Shown here: positions 32,811-42,842 of the stretch, piece after piece
Position numbering within the stretch: position 1 is the stretch's first letter
Layout: the number at the start of each line of letters is the position of its first letter
Assembly: GCA_948329865.1 (NCBI GenBank)
Contig: OX415252.1
Coordinates: forward strand, 10,434,001 to 10,498,000
Length of the DNA: 64,000 nucleotides
Direction: 5' to 3'
Source of the DNA: Linaria vulgaris
Taxonomy: Eukaryota; Streptophyta; Magnoliopsida; Lamiales; Plantaginaceae
Notes under the pieces: generated by a model
Database searches by the model: none
Seen by the model: only the letters and a program-made list of their open reading frames with translations
What the model was told of the DNA's origin: nothing
Translations under genes and position numbers: made by a program

Positions 32811-33087
32811 GATTTCTATTTTGCATAGTAGATAAAATTCATGCAAACCAAATAATTAGACGTAATCTTCTTTGAATAATCCAATATAGATTATATAAAT
32901 AAATATGAGTTTGGGTCATTGCTCATTTGCCTGACTTCCAGTGCTGTCCTCCAGATCCATGGTTTGGGGTACCTCTTTTAAATTCATACATTTTTGTCCC
33001 TCATGCATGTCATAGCAGAGAGAACGAATAAAAACTTGTTCAAAATATTCAAAATGCAAAATACACTTGTAAATAGAAACAAAATCT

Positions 33088-34372
33088 TTAATCATTATGC
33101 TCCATTTGCCTTGGAGCCAATGCCCTTGCCGGTGCTTCTTCTTGTTGTGGCCAAACCCAGAGTGAAGTTACGTAGCATTTCCATCCTTCGATATGGTCTG
33201 CTATGACCTCACCTGTGCCTCTAGGAGTTGGAAACTTCACCATTTGATGATAAGTTGATGGTAGAGCTCGGAAAGCATTCAGTGCTGGCCTCCCTATAAT
33301 TTCGTTGTAAGCAACATGCATGTCGATGATCACATAATTCTCCAAAAGCGTCTTTCTCTGCGATGGAGTACCTAATTCCAAGTGGGACTATCTCTGGACC
33401 ACCAAATCCGTGAAGAGATGTTCTCACTGGTTCTAGTGTCTGATTATTCAATCCCATTTTAACCAACGTAGAATTGACCAGCACGTTTACTGAACTTTCG
33501 TGGTCCACTAGCATCTTGGTGACTCCATAGTTAGCTATATCCACTGTTATTACCAAAGGGCAATTTAAATTGGACATTTGTATAGCCTGTGGACTCAGCT
33601 TTCTTAGATCTGCTGTAGAGAAAGTAACCTCTTCATGCGGCATTTGCTCAATTCTCAGTATACTGGCCATATCGACGAAATTATCTGATTCAACCAGTCT
33701 TGTGATCTTTCTCCGACCATTGGTAGAGTCTGCTCCCCCCGGTCCTCCCGATATCATATTGATCATGCCTCTCCTGGCGTACCCATCTTCAATCTGGGGG
33801 TATTGGAAAAGTTGCGGTTCATCGACTGCCCTTTGCTTATCTTTCCAAGGAGATGGGGTTTTTTTCCAGTTGAAATTGTTTACCTGCTCCTGCACCTTCT
33901 TAACATACTCCACGAGTTTGCCATCCTTTACTAGCCGTTCAATTTCATCCTTCAAATTTATACACTCATCCGTATCATGCCCCTTTTGATTATGATACTT
34001 GCAGAATTGACTTGAGTACATCGTTGCCTTGGACTCCGTCATTGGTTTAGGATCCCTCACCCATCCTTTCCTCTTTACTGCCCCAAAGACTGCCATTATG
34101 TGAGCATTTAATGGAGTGTACCTTCTAGGCGATCTATCCCTTTTGTAATTCTTGTTCCTATTATTGTAATTGTTACGATTGTGATATTCTCTGCCTTTTT
34201 CCTTTTCTTTCACAATTGTAACAACAGGTGCTTTAGTTGCCATCATTTCCTCGAAATGAACCACCTCCTGTGCTATTTTGTTAATCTCTTCAATGGTGGT
34301 GGGCTTTCGTCTGAGTAGATCCCCACCGAACATTGTATTGGTGGTTGCTCGGAAAAGTATGCTCATAATCAT
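33088..34372 (-). pseudogene. Tat-like gag C-terminus and aspartic protease
   Basis: The frame 34372-33221 reads RATTNTMFGGDLLRR, a basic RSPRRYTPLNAHIM, then the zinc knuckle CKYHNQKGHDTDEC. The protease region CPLVITVDIANYGVTKMLV follows, with the active site DHESSVNVL where DSGSS is expected, so the catalytic DSG is destroyed. A second frame (33381-33088) carries the protease end: IIGRPALNAFRALPSTYHQ, VKFPTPRGTGEV and GWKCYV. Coding stops at 33088 with no RT after it. Confidence 0.85.
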
Positions 34373-34499
34373 TTCTCTTTACGGGCTATCAATCCTTAAT
34401 ATCTCCATATTGAAGCGTTACATAAAGTCCTTTAGACTTTCATTAGTTTCTTGCTTCATTGTGTAGAGATGGGAATGGTCCAGAACCACTCTGGATTGA

Positions 34500-35522
34500 C
34501 TAGAGAAGGTCTTCAAACATTTTCCTGTGTTGGCTGTAGCTTTTGATCACTCCTGGTGGAATGCGATTAAACCAATCCACATCTACTCCTGAAAGAGTTG
34601 TTGCAAATATCCTGGCTTGGATATTGTCTTTAAAACTGTAAAGGGACAACTTCCTATCTAGCTGAAAAAGATGATCTCGAGGATCAGACTTCCCATCGTA
34701 CGTTTTCACTTCCGGGAGCTTATCCCCCTGTCCCAAGATTTCTGACTCTATCTCTCGACAGAATGGACTACGGCTATAAGTATTGTCCTCATGCCTTTCT
34801 TTTTCCATGGCCATTCTATCACGCTCAGCTCGTGAATCATGACCATCTGGATGTCTTCTGTCATCTCTATTTCTTCTTCTTCGTAGTTCTTCTCTTTGGT
34901 CCTTTTCCTCATTTCGTTCCCTTCTGGAATCATGACTTTCTGAACGTCTCCTACCTTCTCTTCTTCTTTGTTCCGTAACACGTTCTGCCTCCTTTTCCCT
35001 TTCTTTCTTCTCAAGATGTTTTCTTGATTGTACCTCAACCGACACTAACATCTTTCCTTATTCATCTCGGGTGGATTTTCCCTTGTTTTTTGTTTCCTCC
35101 GAAACATGTCTGCTTCTTGTGTCATCTTGCTGGGATTTTTCCTTCTCCTTTCCCTTTTTCATTCGTGCAACATATCCTTGTTCTCTTAAGGCTTCCGGAT
35201 GTTCAGCAGTGGATGGTATGAAAACTGGTAGTGTTGGAGTCCGTACTTCAGCCACAGCGGCTTTCACCATTGCTATTAATTCATTCTTCAAATTATCTGG
35301 ATTCGAGGCACTCGTTGTTGTTGCTCCAGTTGCACCTGCTTCAACGGCAGGTACCTTATCACCTTGAGGTACTTGATTCTCCCTTCTCGCTGGAGTTGGT
35401 ACTGTTGATGGTCCCGCAATATTTTGCGTCTTTCGTTCAGGTGTGCTTTGTCCTGCTTCTCCCATATTTCCCTCCATAGCTTTACTTTGGGATCTGGTAA
35501 TTCTAGACATACTGCCTAACAA
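34500..35522 (-). pseudogene. Tat-like gag N-terminal part
   Basis: The frame starts MSRITRSQSKAMEGN (35505) and runs through a polar, low-complexity region. One in-frame stop at about 35058 breaks it, then an Arg/Glu-rich stretch (ERRRREGRRRSESHDSRRE-like) follows. The gag core reads DHLFQLDRKLSLYSFKDNI, IFATTLSGVDVDWFNRIPP and YSQHRKMFEDL. The frame is lost at about 34500 and the bridge to 34372 contains stops (NESLKDFM, stop, RFNMEIL). The product would assemble the particle. It starts about 35 bp from the PBS, as in a normal gag. Confidence 0.85.
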
Positions 35523-35557
35523 ACTAATAAACTTAGTGTTCCCACAGACGACGCCAA

Positions 35558-36229
35558 TATTTTGGTCTTATTTCGTCACGGTAATAGAACACAGTAAAAG
35601 ATTACAAAATGAGATCAAAACAATGCTATCCAACTTTATTAACGGACTAGCTTGGTCCGGAACACTTGTTACAAGCTTATTAGATAGAATAACTAAATTA
35701 CAATATTAATGTAGCGTATCGAATTCTAGGTATTCAATGCTGACGTGTCGAATGTCTTCGTTCGATGCGGAACAAGTACCGCTGGTTCAAACTCGTTCTG
35801 GAAGGTATCGAATTCGATGCGTATATTAGATGTCGAATTCGATGCGTACTTTGGCGTGTCGAATGGAAGTACACTATTCAACTACGTGTCGAATTATGGC
35901 TGTTCGATCCGATGCGTGTCGAATGAGAGATGGTTCGATGCTGATTGTGCTGAGGTGTTTATCTTCCCAAAAACCTGCACGGAACTCAAGGGGACGGGCT
36001 ATTTATAGAACCCGTCCCATGGGGCCCATTAACCAATATAGAAATGGGCATCGAATCGTGCCTGTTCGATGCGCGCATCGAATAAGGGCTATTCGATGCG
36101 CTAATGGGCTGGCCCAATAACAACGTATCTGCCTGTGGATTCGATGCGCGCATCGAATTCTCTCAATTCGATGCGCTTATAGGCCGGCCCAATCAGAATG
36201 TATTGGGCCAATCTTAGATCACCCCATCA
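35558..36229 (-). repeat. 5' LTR of intronic Tat-like element (right copy)
   Basis: 672-bp copy of 28155-28802 with an intact TATA (CTATAAATAG in element sense, about 35998-36010) and a small extra CGAATTCGATGCG unit near 35812-35845. PBS TTGGCGTCGTCTGTGGG lies at 35540-35557. Confidence 0.88.
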
Positions 36230-36582
36230 TTACCCTTGTTAAGTATGTCAATTAGAAACATTCTCTACTTACAACAACGTTTTTGCTCATATTCTTTAAT
36301 ACATCTTAAGCAAACAGTTAGAATTGTTATTTATTTAATCTTCTAAAGTTCTAAAATAAATGTGGATTTCCGAACCATCATATATTATCTTCATTGCCAT
36401 TCTGAAATATTTACTTAGCTTTTCAATAATGTCTTTTTATTCTTTCTATGAAATATTTCATCTTCATATCATATTTTATTTAATTAAAGGCTACGAAGCA
36501 GTGATTAGCTAATTGCATAATACTATCAGTATCTTAATTATTTCATAAAATAACTAACATATTAATAAATACACGCCACATG

Positions 36583-36906
36583 CTTCATAGAAATTGTAGC
36601 CCATATATTTCTCCACTTGAAAGGCCTTATTAAGTGGAAGGGGAACGTCCCTTTATTAAGTATAATCCAAGACCATACCCAAGCGATGTCGGATAATATT
36701 TCTCAACATACCCCTCACGTGTGGCCCAGTAATTATCTTCGGTGCTATCACATGGGTAGGTCGCATAGCCCAGCATACGTCTTGGGTTGGCTCTGATACC
36801 ATGATATAAATTGAAACCCATATTTCTCTACAAGTGGAGGGGGAACTTATCTTTATTAAGTATCCAAGGCCATACCCAAGCTATGTGGGATAATATTTCT
36901 CAACAA
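36583..36906 (-). mobile_element. TRIM (terminal-repeat retrotransposon in miniature) next to P450 exon 2
   Basis: Two short direct repeats of about 95-135 bp (about 36583-36715 and 36812-36906) both end GATAATATTTCTCAACA. The roughly 95-bp middle ends in GGCTCTGATACCA (36789-36811), the reverse complement of TGGTATCAGAGCC, a PBS matching initiator Met-tRNA. No coding capacity. The element is minus-oriented and ends one or two bases before the P450 exon 2 reading frame. A candidate short TSD (ATGC) is present on both sides but is not certain. Confidence 0.75.
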
Positions 36907-36907
36907 T

Positions 36908-37515
36908 GCCATGCTACTCGCTGGAACAGGCACCTCTTCAACTACAATAGAATGGGCGATGTCCGCTCTTCATAACCACCCCAAAAAACAACAAAAATCC
37001 CGATACGAGATCGACAATATCGTAGGATCCGATCATCTCATAAATGAGTCGGACCTTTTGAATCTCCCTTACCTTAATCACATAATTTCCAAAACCTTAC
37101 ATCTATTTGCACCAGTGCCATTACTAGTCACGCATGAAGCATCGTTCGACTGTAAGATCGGGGGATACGACATTCCTCAGGGAACTATTATTGTACCAAA
37201 CGCGTGGGAAATTTACAGAGAACCCACAGTGTGGGATTACTTGACAGGCTTTTGGCCTGAGAGATTCGAAGTTGGTGAAGTTGGAATGGGTAAACTCCTA
37301 CCATTCGGGTTGGGGAGGAGGTCGTGTCCGGGTGTTTTGTTGGTGCAACGGGTTGTCGGGTGACGTTAGGGTCGTTACTACGGGATTTTGAGTGGCGAGG
37401 GATTTGTTACAATTTGATCGATTTGAAGGTACTAAAAAATTCCACAAGGATGAAAGATGAACCATTGGAGGCTGGATGCAGAGTTTGTGATGTGTTGAAA
37501 AAAGTTTTCAACTGA
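36908..37515 (+). pseudogene. CYP81-like cytochrome P450, exon 2
   Basis: The frame reads MLLAGTGTSSTTIEWAMS (I-helix; the usual AGTDTS has D changed to G), PYLNHIISKTLHLFAP (K-helix; ExxR is changed to KxxH) and IGGYDIPQGTIIVPNAW. PERF and the heme-binding loop PFGLGRRSCPG with its cysteine (about 37299-37332) follow. A 1-bp deletion at about 37363 (VVG, then TGA) shifts the frame before TLGSLLRDFEW, and the tail reaches a stop at 37513. Loss of the I-helix Asp and of ExxR, plus the frameshift, make it non-functional. CYP81 enzymes hydroxylate specialised metabolites such as flavonoids; the subfamily cannot be fixed from this fragment. Confidence 0.85.
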
Positions 37516-37565
37516 AAATTTGATGTTTTTCGTTTTTTGTTTCCTTTTTTTTTTCTTTTCACATT

Positions 37566-38423
37566 GACAAGTTAAAGGTTTATATTAAGAGAAAATCCAC
37601 ATCTCCGGATGTTAATTTCATCATTCCTGCTCACTTTCCATTTTTTTTAAGTTTCTCTTTACCGTTAGTGAGTTTCTGTTTTATTTCCCCTTCTACAAAG
37701 GCGCTACTTCAACAACACGTTTTCTTCCTCAGATTAAAATGTTACCGTTGGAATTAGTTAAGTATAAATAAATCCTTCAGCTCGCTTTGTACTTTAATTT
37801 TTCGCTGCACACATTTGGATTCAGAGAGAAAGATCTAAAAAGGAATTATGCTCTCCATAATGTACAAAACCTAGAATCGTTCGATTCACAACTCTTCGAT
37901 TTGTAATCTGTCAATGAAGTTTGTTTTAACATTTTTAACCATAAATATATTGCTCGATTAACTTATTGAACAAATTAACATGGTATCAAAGCGACAAGAG
38001 GACCTCAGATTACACTCTTCTCATGTCTTTTGGATGTTTGTGATGTGCCTCCGTACTCACTACTCAAAGGCATAAATTTGATGCAAGAGCGATTCAATGC
38101 ACCTTTATAGGATACCCTTCTGGCACTAAAGGATATAAACTCCTTAATTTACTAACAAACAAAGTTTTTATCTCCAGGAATGTAGTGTTTTATAAACACT
38201 TGTTTCCCCTGGAATAAAAAGCCTTCTATTAATGACAACTCATCTACTGATGATTATGCTATTCTTTTGTGCAATGATCCCTTTATTTCTGATTCTACTC
38301 TGAATGCGCACAGGATCAAGCCATTCCTCATGCTCACCCTCCAGTTAATGACTCAGATCATAGTTCAGCATATGAGAACAGCTACAACATTTCTAACACA
38401 CCTGAGATTCAAAACCCTTTAGA
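37566..38423 (+). mobile_element. Second Copia remnant: LTR end, PBS and integrase C-terminal fragment
   Basis: About 37566-37980 looks like a short LTR (TGACAAG...TTAACA; its left limit is unproven). It is followed by TGGTATCAAAGC at 37981-37992, one change from the Met-tRNA PBS. About 60 bp later the sequence jumps to the end of integrase: RHKFDARAIQCTFIGYPSG, KGYKLLNLLTNKVFISRNV. An internal deletion has therefore removed gag to most of integrase. A degraded linker follows to 38423, where the next element begins. Confidence 0.65.
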
Positions 38424-38424
38424 T

Positions 38425-38526
38425 GTTCGAGGTGTTCCGGACCAAGTCTACGCGAGATACATAGTGTAGCCCTGATTTGAGATAGATTTGTTGTACTATT
38501 AGATCACTTACTTGTAACCGACCCGA

Positions 38527-38561
<35 letters not shown>

Positions 38562-38604
38562 AATACGATCTATTGTCAAATCAGTGGCGCCGTCTGTGGG
38601 AAAC
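38425..38604 (+). repeat. Truncated 5' LTR (U5) and PBS
   Basis: Matches 45526-45653 apart from a longer (AT)n run at 38529-38566. It ends GTCAAATCA at 38583 and is followed by GTGGCGCCGTCTGTGGGAA (PBS). U3, R and any TSD are missing on the left. Confidence 0.85.
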
Positions 38605-38750
38605 ACCAATTCCTGAACGAGGATGCTAAGATGCTATGAAGGAGGACCCGATCCGAATTTAACAGAATTGTGACTAGAAACGCGAGGATTGAGGACACAC
38701 CACTCCCTCAACATGCGACTGACCAAGAACAGGCAATGACCTAAGCCGAG

Positions 38751-40474
38751 ATGGAGCTTCCTCTAGCACAGAACGCACTACGACGTAGGCGCGGGCCCAG
38801 GAGGCCACCGCGAGCCACGAATACTGGTCCTACCACTACTGCACCAAATACGGTAAAACTTGCTACTGAGGGCCCGACTATTGAAAACCCGGCAGCGAAT
38901 GTCCCATTGACCGAGGTGCCAAACGCGGATCTTCATGGCTTAGAGGAGACGATGGCTGCAGGACAGAGTGTTGTTCCCCCTGCCGCCATAACCCTGGAGA
39001 TGCTAGCACAGATCAACGCTTCTGTAAAAGCGGCACTTGACACTACACTGGAGACTTTGCTTCCACGACTGGCGGAACAAAGGACAAAGGACGTTCGGGC
39101 AAGGCCCCATGAATCCAGAGCCGGTGAGAGAAGGGCAAGGCAAGGATATGATGAACAGGAGGATACGGGAGACTCATTCACAGAGATATCGCCTGCTGCT
39201 TACGACAGGTCGGAGAGACGGGATCCTAGGACCCTGGATCGAGAGATAGCAAGAAGGATGGAACGACTTGACCGCGAGAGAGCGGACATAATCAGGAGAA
39301 TGGAACGCAGTCGTGACCGCGCTGAGGTTGCGTATTCAAATAATGAAGATGCATAAATACTGCAGGTAATATCGAGGAGGATGGAACAACTAGACCGCGA
39401 GAGGGCGGAGTTGACAAGGAAGGTGACTCAGAACCATTGGAGGGGTCATGGCAAGATCCCGTTTTCGGATGAGATTGAGGCTGAGGTATGGCAAAGAGGG
39501 GACAAGATCCTAGTGATCAAGCCATACGACAGAAGAAGTGATCCTATAGATCATCTCCATCAGGTCGATAGCATTTTGAATTTGCACAACTACTCAAAAA
39601 ACATAAAGGCAAAGATCCTATCCACCACCTTAACGGGCGCTGCACTGGATTGGTTCACTAGGCTGGAGGTCCGGTCCATAACGGACTATGAGCAACTGAG
39701 GGAAAAGTTTGAGTACAGTTCTCTAGCCAGAAGAGAATGAAGACCAACCTGTTGCACCTCGGCGTGGTGCAGCAGAGGGAAAGGGAGAACCACCGGGAAT
39801 ATATGAAGAGGTTCAATGACGAATTGTTGAAAGTGGATGAGCCATATGGCGGGCAGGTTATGATGATGTTGTTCAAGGGTATGACCCACCGCAGGTTCGC
39901 CGGCGAGCTAATCAAATTAACTGAGCCCACCATAGTACAGATCAACATGCTCGCAAACCAAATGGTTTACGAGGACGAGATGATGGCAACGCGTCAAGGT
40001 TCATTTTCCAACAGGAATGCAGACAGAGATCGCAACAGAGAACGGCCCCCAAGGACGTACACACCGTTGAATAGGGGCATTCTGGAAGTGATGGCCGTGG
40101 CAAAGAGGAACAGATGGTTGACAGAACCCAGGCCATTGAATGAGACTCCCGGGATTAAGTCGTCGGGCAAATACTGTGCGTACCACCGACAGCCCGAACA
40201 CATGACAGAGGATTGTACGCACATGAGGAATGAAATTGAAAGATTGATTAAAGAAGGGAAATTGATCGAGTTTTTTAGAAACGCCAAGAAAGATGCTAGG
40301 GGGACAAACAATTCTTTATCACCTATAAGAGATTACTCACCCAGGAGAGGAAAGCGGAAGATGATCGAGGCACCCGAGGAGCGTTGTAGGACCATAGTGA
40401 ATGCGTCGAGCAAAGGCGTCATAAACATGATCAATGGAGGATCCTTGGGAGCCGACACTGCTCGCGGCAGATAA
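38751..40474 (+). pseudogene. Tat-like gag
   Basis: Three pieces. 38751-39356 starts MELPLAQNALRRRRGPRR, with a Pro/Thr-rich lead and an Arg/Glu-rich charged end (RRMERLDRERADIIRRMERS). After a short break, 39381-39740 holds the gag core (DPIDHLHQVDSILNLHNYSK, ILSTTLTGAALDWFTRLEV). A frameshift at about 39725 leads to 39737-40474, with NLLHLGVVQQRERENHREY, MTHRRFAGELIK, RTYTPLNRGILEVM, the knuckle CAYHRQPEHMTEDC and GVINMINGGSLGADTARGR. The same order is seen in the intronic element. Gag would package RNA; the knuckle residues C, H, H, C are present. Confidence 0.87.
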
Positions 40475-41150
40475 ACCATAACACGAAGAGTCCAGGGTGG
40501 AGCCTACATTGGGTACACGAATCCAATCATGCCGGAATGGTACTTGGAGCAGGAGATCTCTTTCACCAGAAGAGACTTGGAGCAACTTAGTCCATTGGCC
40601 TTGACCGCAGGTAAACTAGATTGCCCATTGGTTATTACTATTAATTTGGATGAATATTAGGTGCATAAAGTTCTGGTGGATAGCGGAAGCTCCGCAAACC
40701 TGATATTCTCAGAAGCCTACTAGCAGATGAGGATAGCCCAGACCGGCTAGAGCCGATATCCACCCCATTGACCGGATTCGGCGGAGCAGAGGTAGTTCCA
40801 CTCGGACAAGTTGTATTGCCCACAATGTTTGGGAGGACCCACGCACCCGGGTGACGCCGATAAAATACACAATAGTCGACATCCCGTTTCCCTACCACGC
40901 CATCATTGGCCGACCAACACTCAACCAGATCAGGGCAGTGGTCTGTACTTATTACCAGAAGATCAAATTCCCGACACCTCAGAGAGTCGGCGAAATCCTA
41001 GGTGACCAGGTACAAGGATGGATGTGCTATGTGGACTCGCTACAGCACCCTATAATCAGAAGAAGACAAGAAATACAAGTCCCACACCAAGAATACATTT
41101 CGCGGAGTGATCACCATGAGGAGCAAACAGAACAATATTTTCAATTTTAG
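40475..41150 (+). pseudogene. Tat-like aspartic protease
   Basis: After the gag stop the frame reads ISFTRRDLEQLSPLAL, CPLVITINLDEY, a stop, then VHKVLVDSGSSANLIFSEAY with the catalytic DSG intact (about 40678-40686). Further stops follow. The protease end (40851-41150) is in another frame: PFPYHAIIGRPTLNQIRAV, IKFPTPQRVGEIL and GWMCYVDSL, with a polar tail ending at a stop at 41148. Coding ends here, at the same point after GWxCYV as in the intronic element. Confidence 0.83.
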
Positions 41151-41188
41151 TAGTTTTTAAACTATGCTTGAACAATTGAAACATTGCC

Positions 41189-41420
41189 CCTTCGTGGGTT
41201 AGTTTGTAAACCTAAAACAGGGGGAACTACGTCGGGCTGATTCCCCACTCAACGGGATACGTAGGCGGGTTAGGTTTACCTAGCCTTCGACTGTTATCTT
41301 TTATTTTGCCCCTTCATGGGTTGGCATGTAACTAAAACAGGGGGAACTACGACAGTCTGATTCCCCACTCAACGGGATACGTATGCGGGTTAGGTTTACC
41401 TAGCCTTCGACCGTTATCCG
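41189..41420. repeat. Two 120-bp direct repeats containing the GGGATACGTAGGC module
   Basis: Two tandem copies (about 41189-41308 and 41309-41420) each hold GGGGGAACTACG, GATTCCCCACTCAACGGG and ATACGTA(G/T)GCGGGTTAGG. A related module on the other strand is at about 13083-13130, and inside the LTRs at 50655-50700, 56290-56340 and 60240-60290. The following 41421-41924 has no identifiable feature. Confidence 0.8.
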
Positions 41421-41924
41421 TCGCTACCTCTTTAATTTTGCTTTATGGAATCTCATATTTCATGCAGGGATATGTCCTAATCGGATATTACGAGAGTGTA
41501 GAGAATTGCACGAAGAATTGGGGAGTAATCCCATAGATGTATTTTTAAAACATCGCCCTCTTAAAGGTACATAACCCGAAGGATCACACATTACTATGTC
41601 CAAAAAGGACACAGGGAATATTAAACCCTCGCTTTTTAAAAGAAGGGATTCAATATTATCCATCTAAACAGGTGCAACAGGTACAAACAGGGACAACAAG
41701 CACGTAAGAACACAATGGAACCACCTTTACGTTTAAGAAAATGAAATTCCCAGATTGAGGGAACATTCCGCAGATAACACATGCGCATCATTTCGTGCTA
41801 TCATATAAGCTTATACATCGAAAAACCTTTCTTGTATGTGATGTTTTACAGGGCCTCACGACCCATAGACTCCACGACGGCAGAGTCACCAAGGGACATA
41901 GACAAAAAGACAAAAGAAAAGGCT

Positions 41925-42600
41925 CTTACCCATGAGCGGTAACGGGCTCCCCTGTGATAACGGGCGGGCTCCTACCCATGAGCGATAACGGATCATCTAC
42001 AAAGAAAAGGCTCCTACCCATGAGCAGTAACGGGTTCCCCTGTGATAACGGGCAGGCTCCTACCCATAAGCGGTAACGGGTCATCTACAAAGAAAAGGCT
42101 CCTACCTATAAGCGGTAACGGATTCCCCTGTGATAACGTGTGGGCTCCTACCCGTGAGCGGTAACGAGTCATCTATAAAGAAAAAGCTCATACCCATGAG
42201 CGGTAACTGGTTCCCCTGTGATAACGGGCGGGCTCCTACCCATGAGCGGTAATGGGTCATCTACGAAGAAGAGGCTCATACCCATGAGCGTTAACGGGTT
42301 CCCCCGTGATAACGGGCGGGCTCCTACCCATGAGCGGTAATGGGTTCCCCTATGATAACGGGTGGGCTCCTACCCATGAGTGGTAACGGGTCGCCTACAA
42401 AGAGAATAAGATCCCTTGTGATAACGGGGTCAATCCTAAACATTTGAACGGTAGCGGGTTCCCTGTGATAACGGGATGGGCCCCTACCCACAAGAAAAAT
42501 ATCCACTGTGATAACGGGGTCGATCATAAACATTTGAGCAATAACGGTTTCCCTGTGATAACGGGCGAGCTCCTACCAATGAGCGGTGGCAGATTACCCA
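41925..42600. repeat. Tandem array related to the 92-bp array
   Basis: Degenerate units of CTCCTACCCATGAGCGGTAA with CCCCTGTGATAACGGG and TCATCTACAAAGAAAAGG. On the other strand these are the words of 12340-13015 (CCGTTACCGCTCATGGGTAG, CCCGTTATCACAGGG). The array lies between the protease and the 3' end of the antisense gene. Confidence 0.9.
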
Positions 42601-42842
42601 TGTTTCTACCAACACTGAGGGAATTCAAATCATCATTTGTAGACGACAAGCAGAGTAAAGATATCGAAATACTGCACACTCTACCATCAGGACAATAAAA
42701 ATCAAGAAGTTATTAGACAACGAGGTCACGCAGAGTCACAGATTATGAAGATAACAAACAAATAAACATTCAGTTACAGAACCACGAATCGGAGATAGTC
42801 CGGAAAGGGATAAATTCAAATTACAATAAAGGCAGTAAACAA

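Larger units (their letters stand above)
28155..36229 (-). mobile_element. Tat-like non-autonomous element with gag-protease and antisense gene, no pol
   Basis: LTRs 28155-28802 and 35558-36229 are flanked by perfect TSDs TTACC (28150-28154, 36230-36234). In minus-strand order: LTR, PBS, gag, protease, 58-bp tandem repeats, antisense gene (plus strand), PPT, LTR. Between the protease end (33088) and the repeats there is no RT, RNase H or integrase. PBS TTGGCGTCGTCTGTGGG and PPT CCAAACTGGGGGACTA match the other Tat-like elements. The LTR shares TTCCGGACCAAG with 9162-17086 and 38425-45653 but is otherwise a different family, dominated by TTCGATGCG/CGCATCGAA motifs. Confidence 0.88.
28008..36907 (+). 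other. P450 intron expanded by a retrotransposon and a TRIM
   Basis: The ancestral intron is about 0.5 kb: 28008-28154 plus 36235-36582, AT-rich, no ORF. Element 28155-36229 (TSD TTACC) and TRIM 36583-36906 were added. The original acceptor is not clearly seen, since the TRIM ends almost exactly at exon 2. Confidence 0.65.

Noticed and set aside
32401..32828. Phe/Leu-rich plus-strand frames of about 100 codons
   Set aside because: They come from the 58-bp tandem array.
34748..35038. A basic 96-codon minus-strand frame and its plus-strand shadow
   Set aside because: It overlaps the Arg/Glu-rich part of gag in another frame; low-complexity shadow.
38529..38572. An (AT)n run as a possible regulatory or fragile site
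   Set aside because: A simple microsatellite expansion within U5; the other LTR has the short form.
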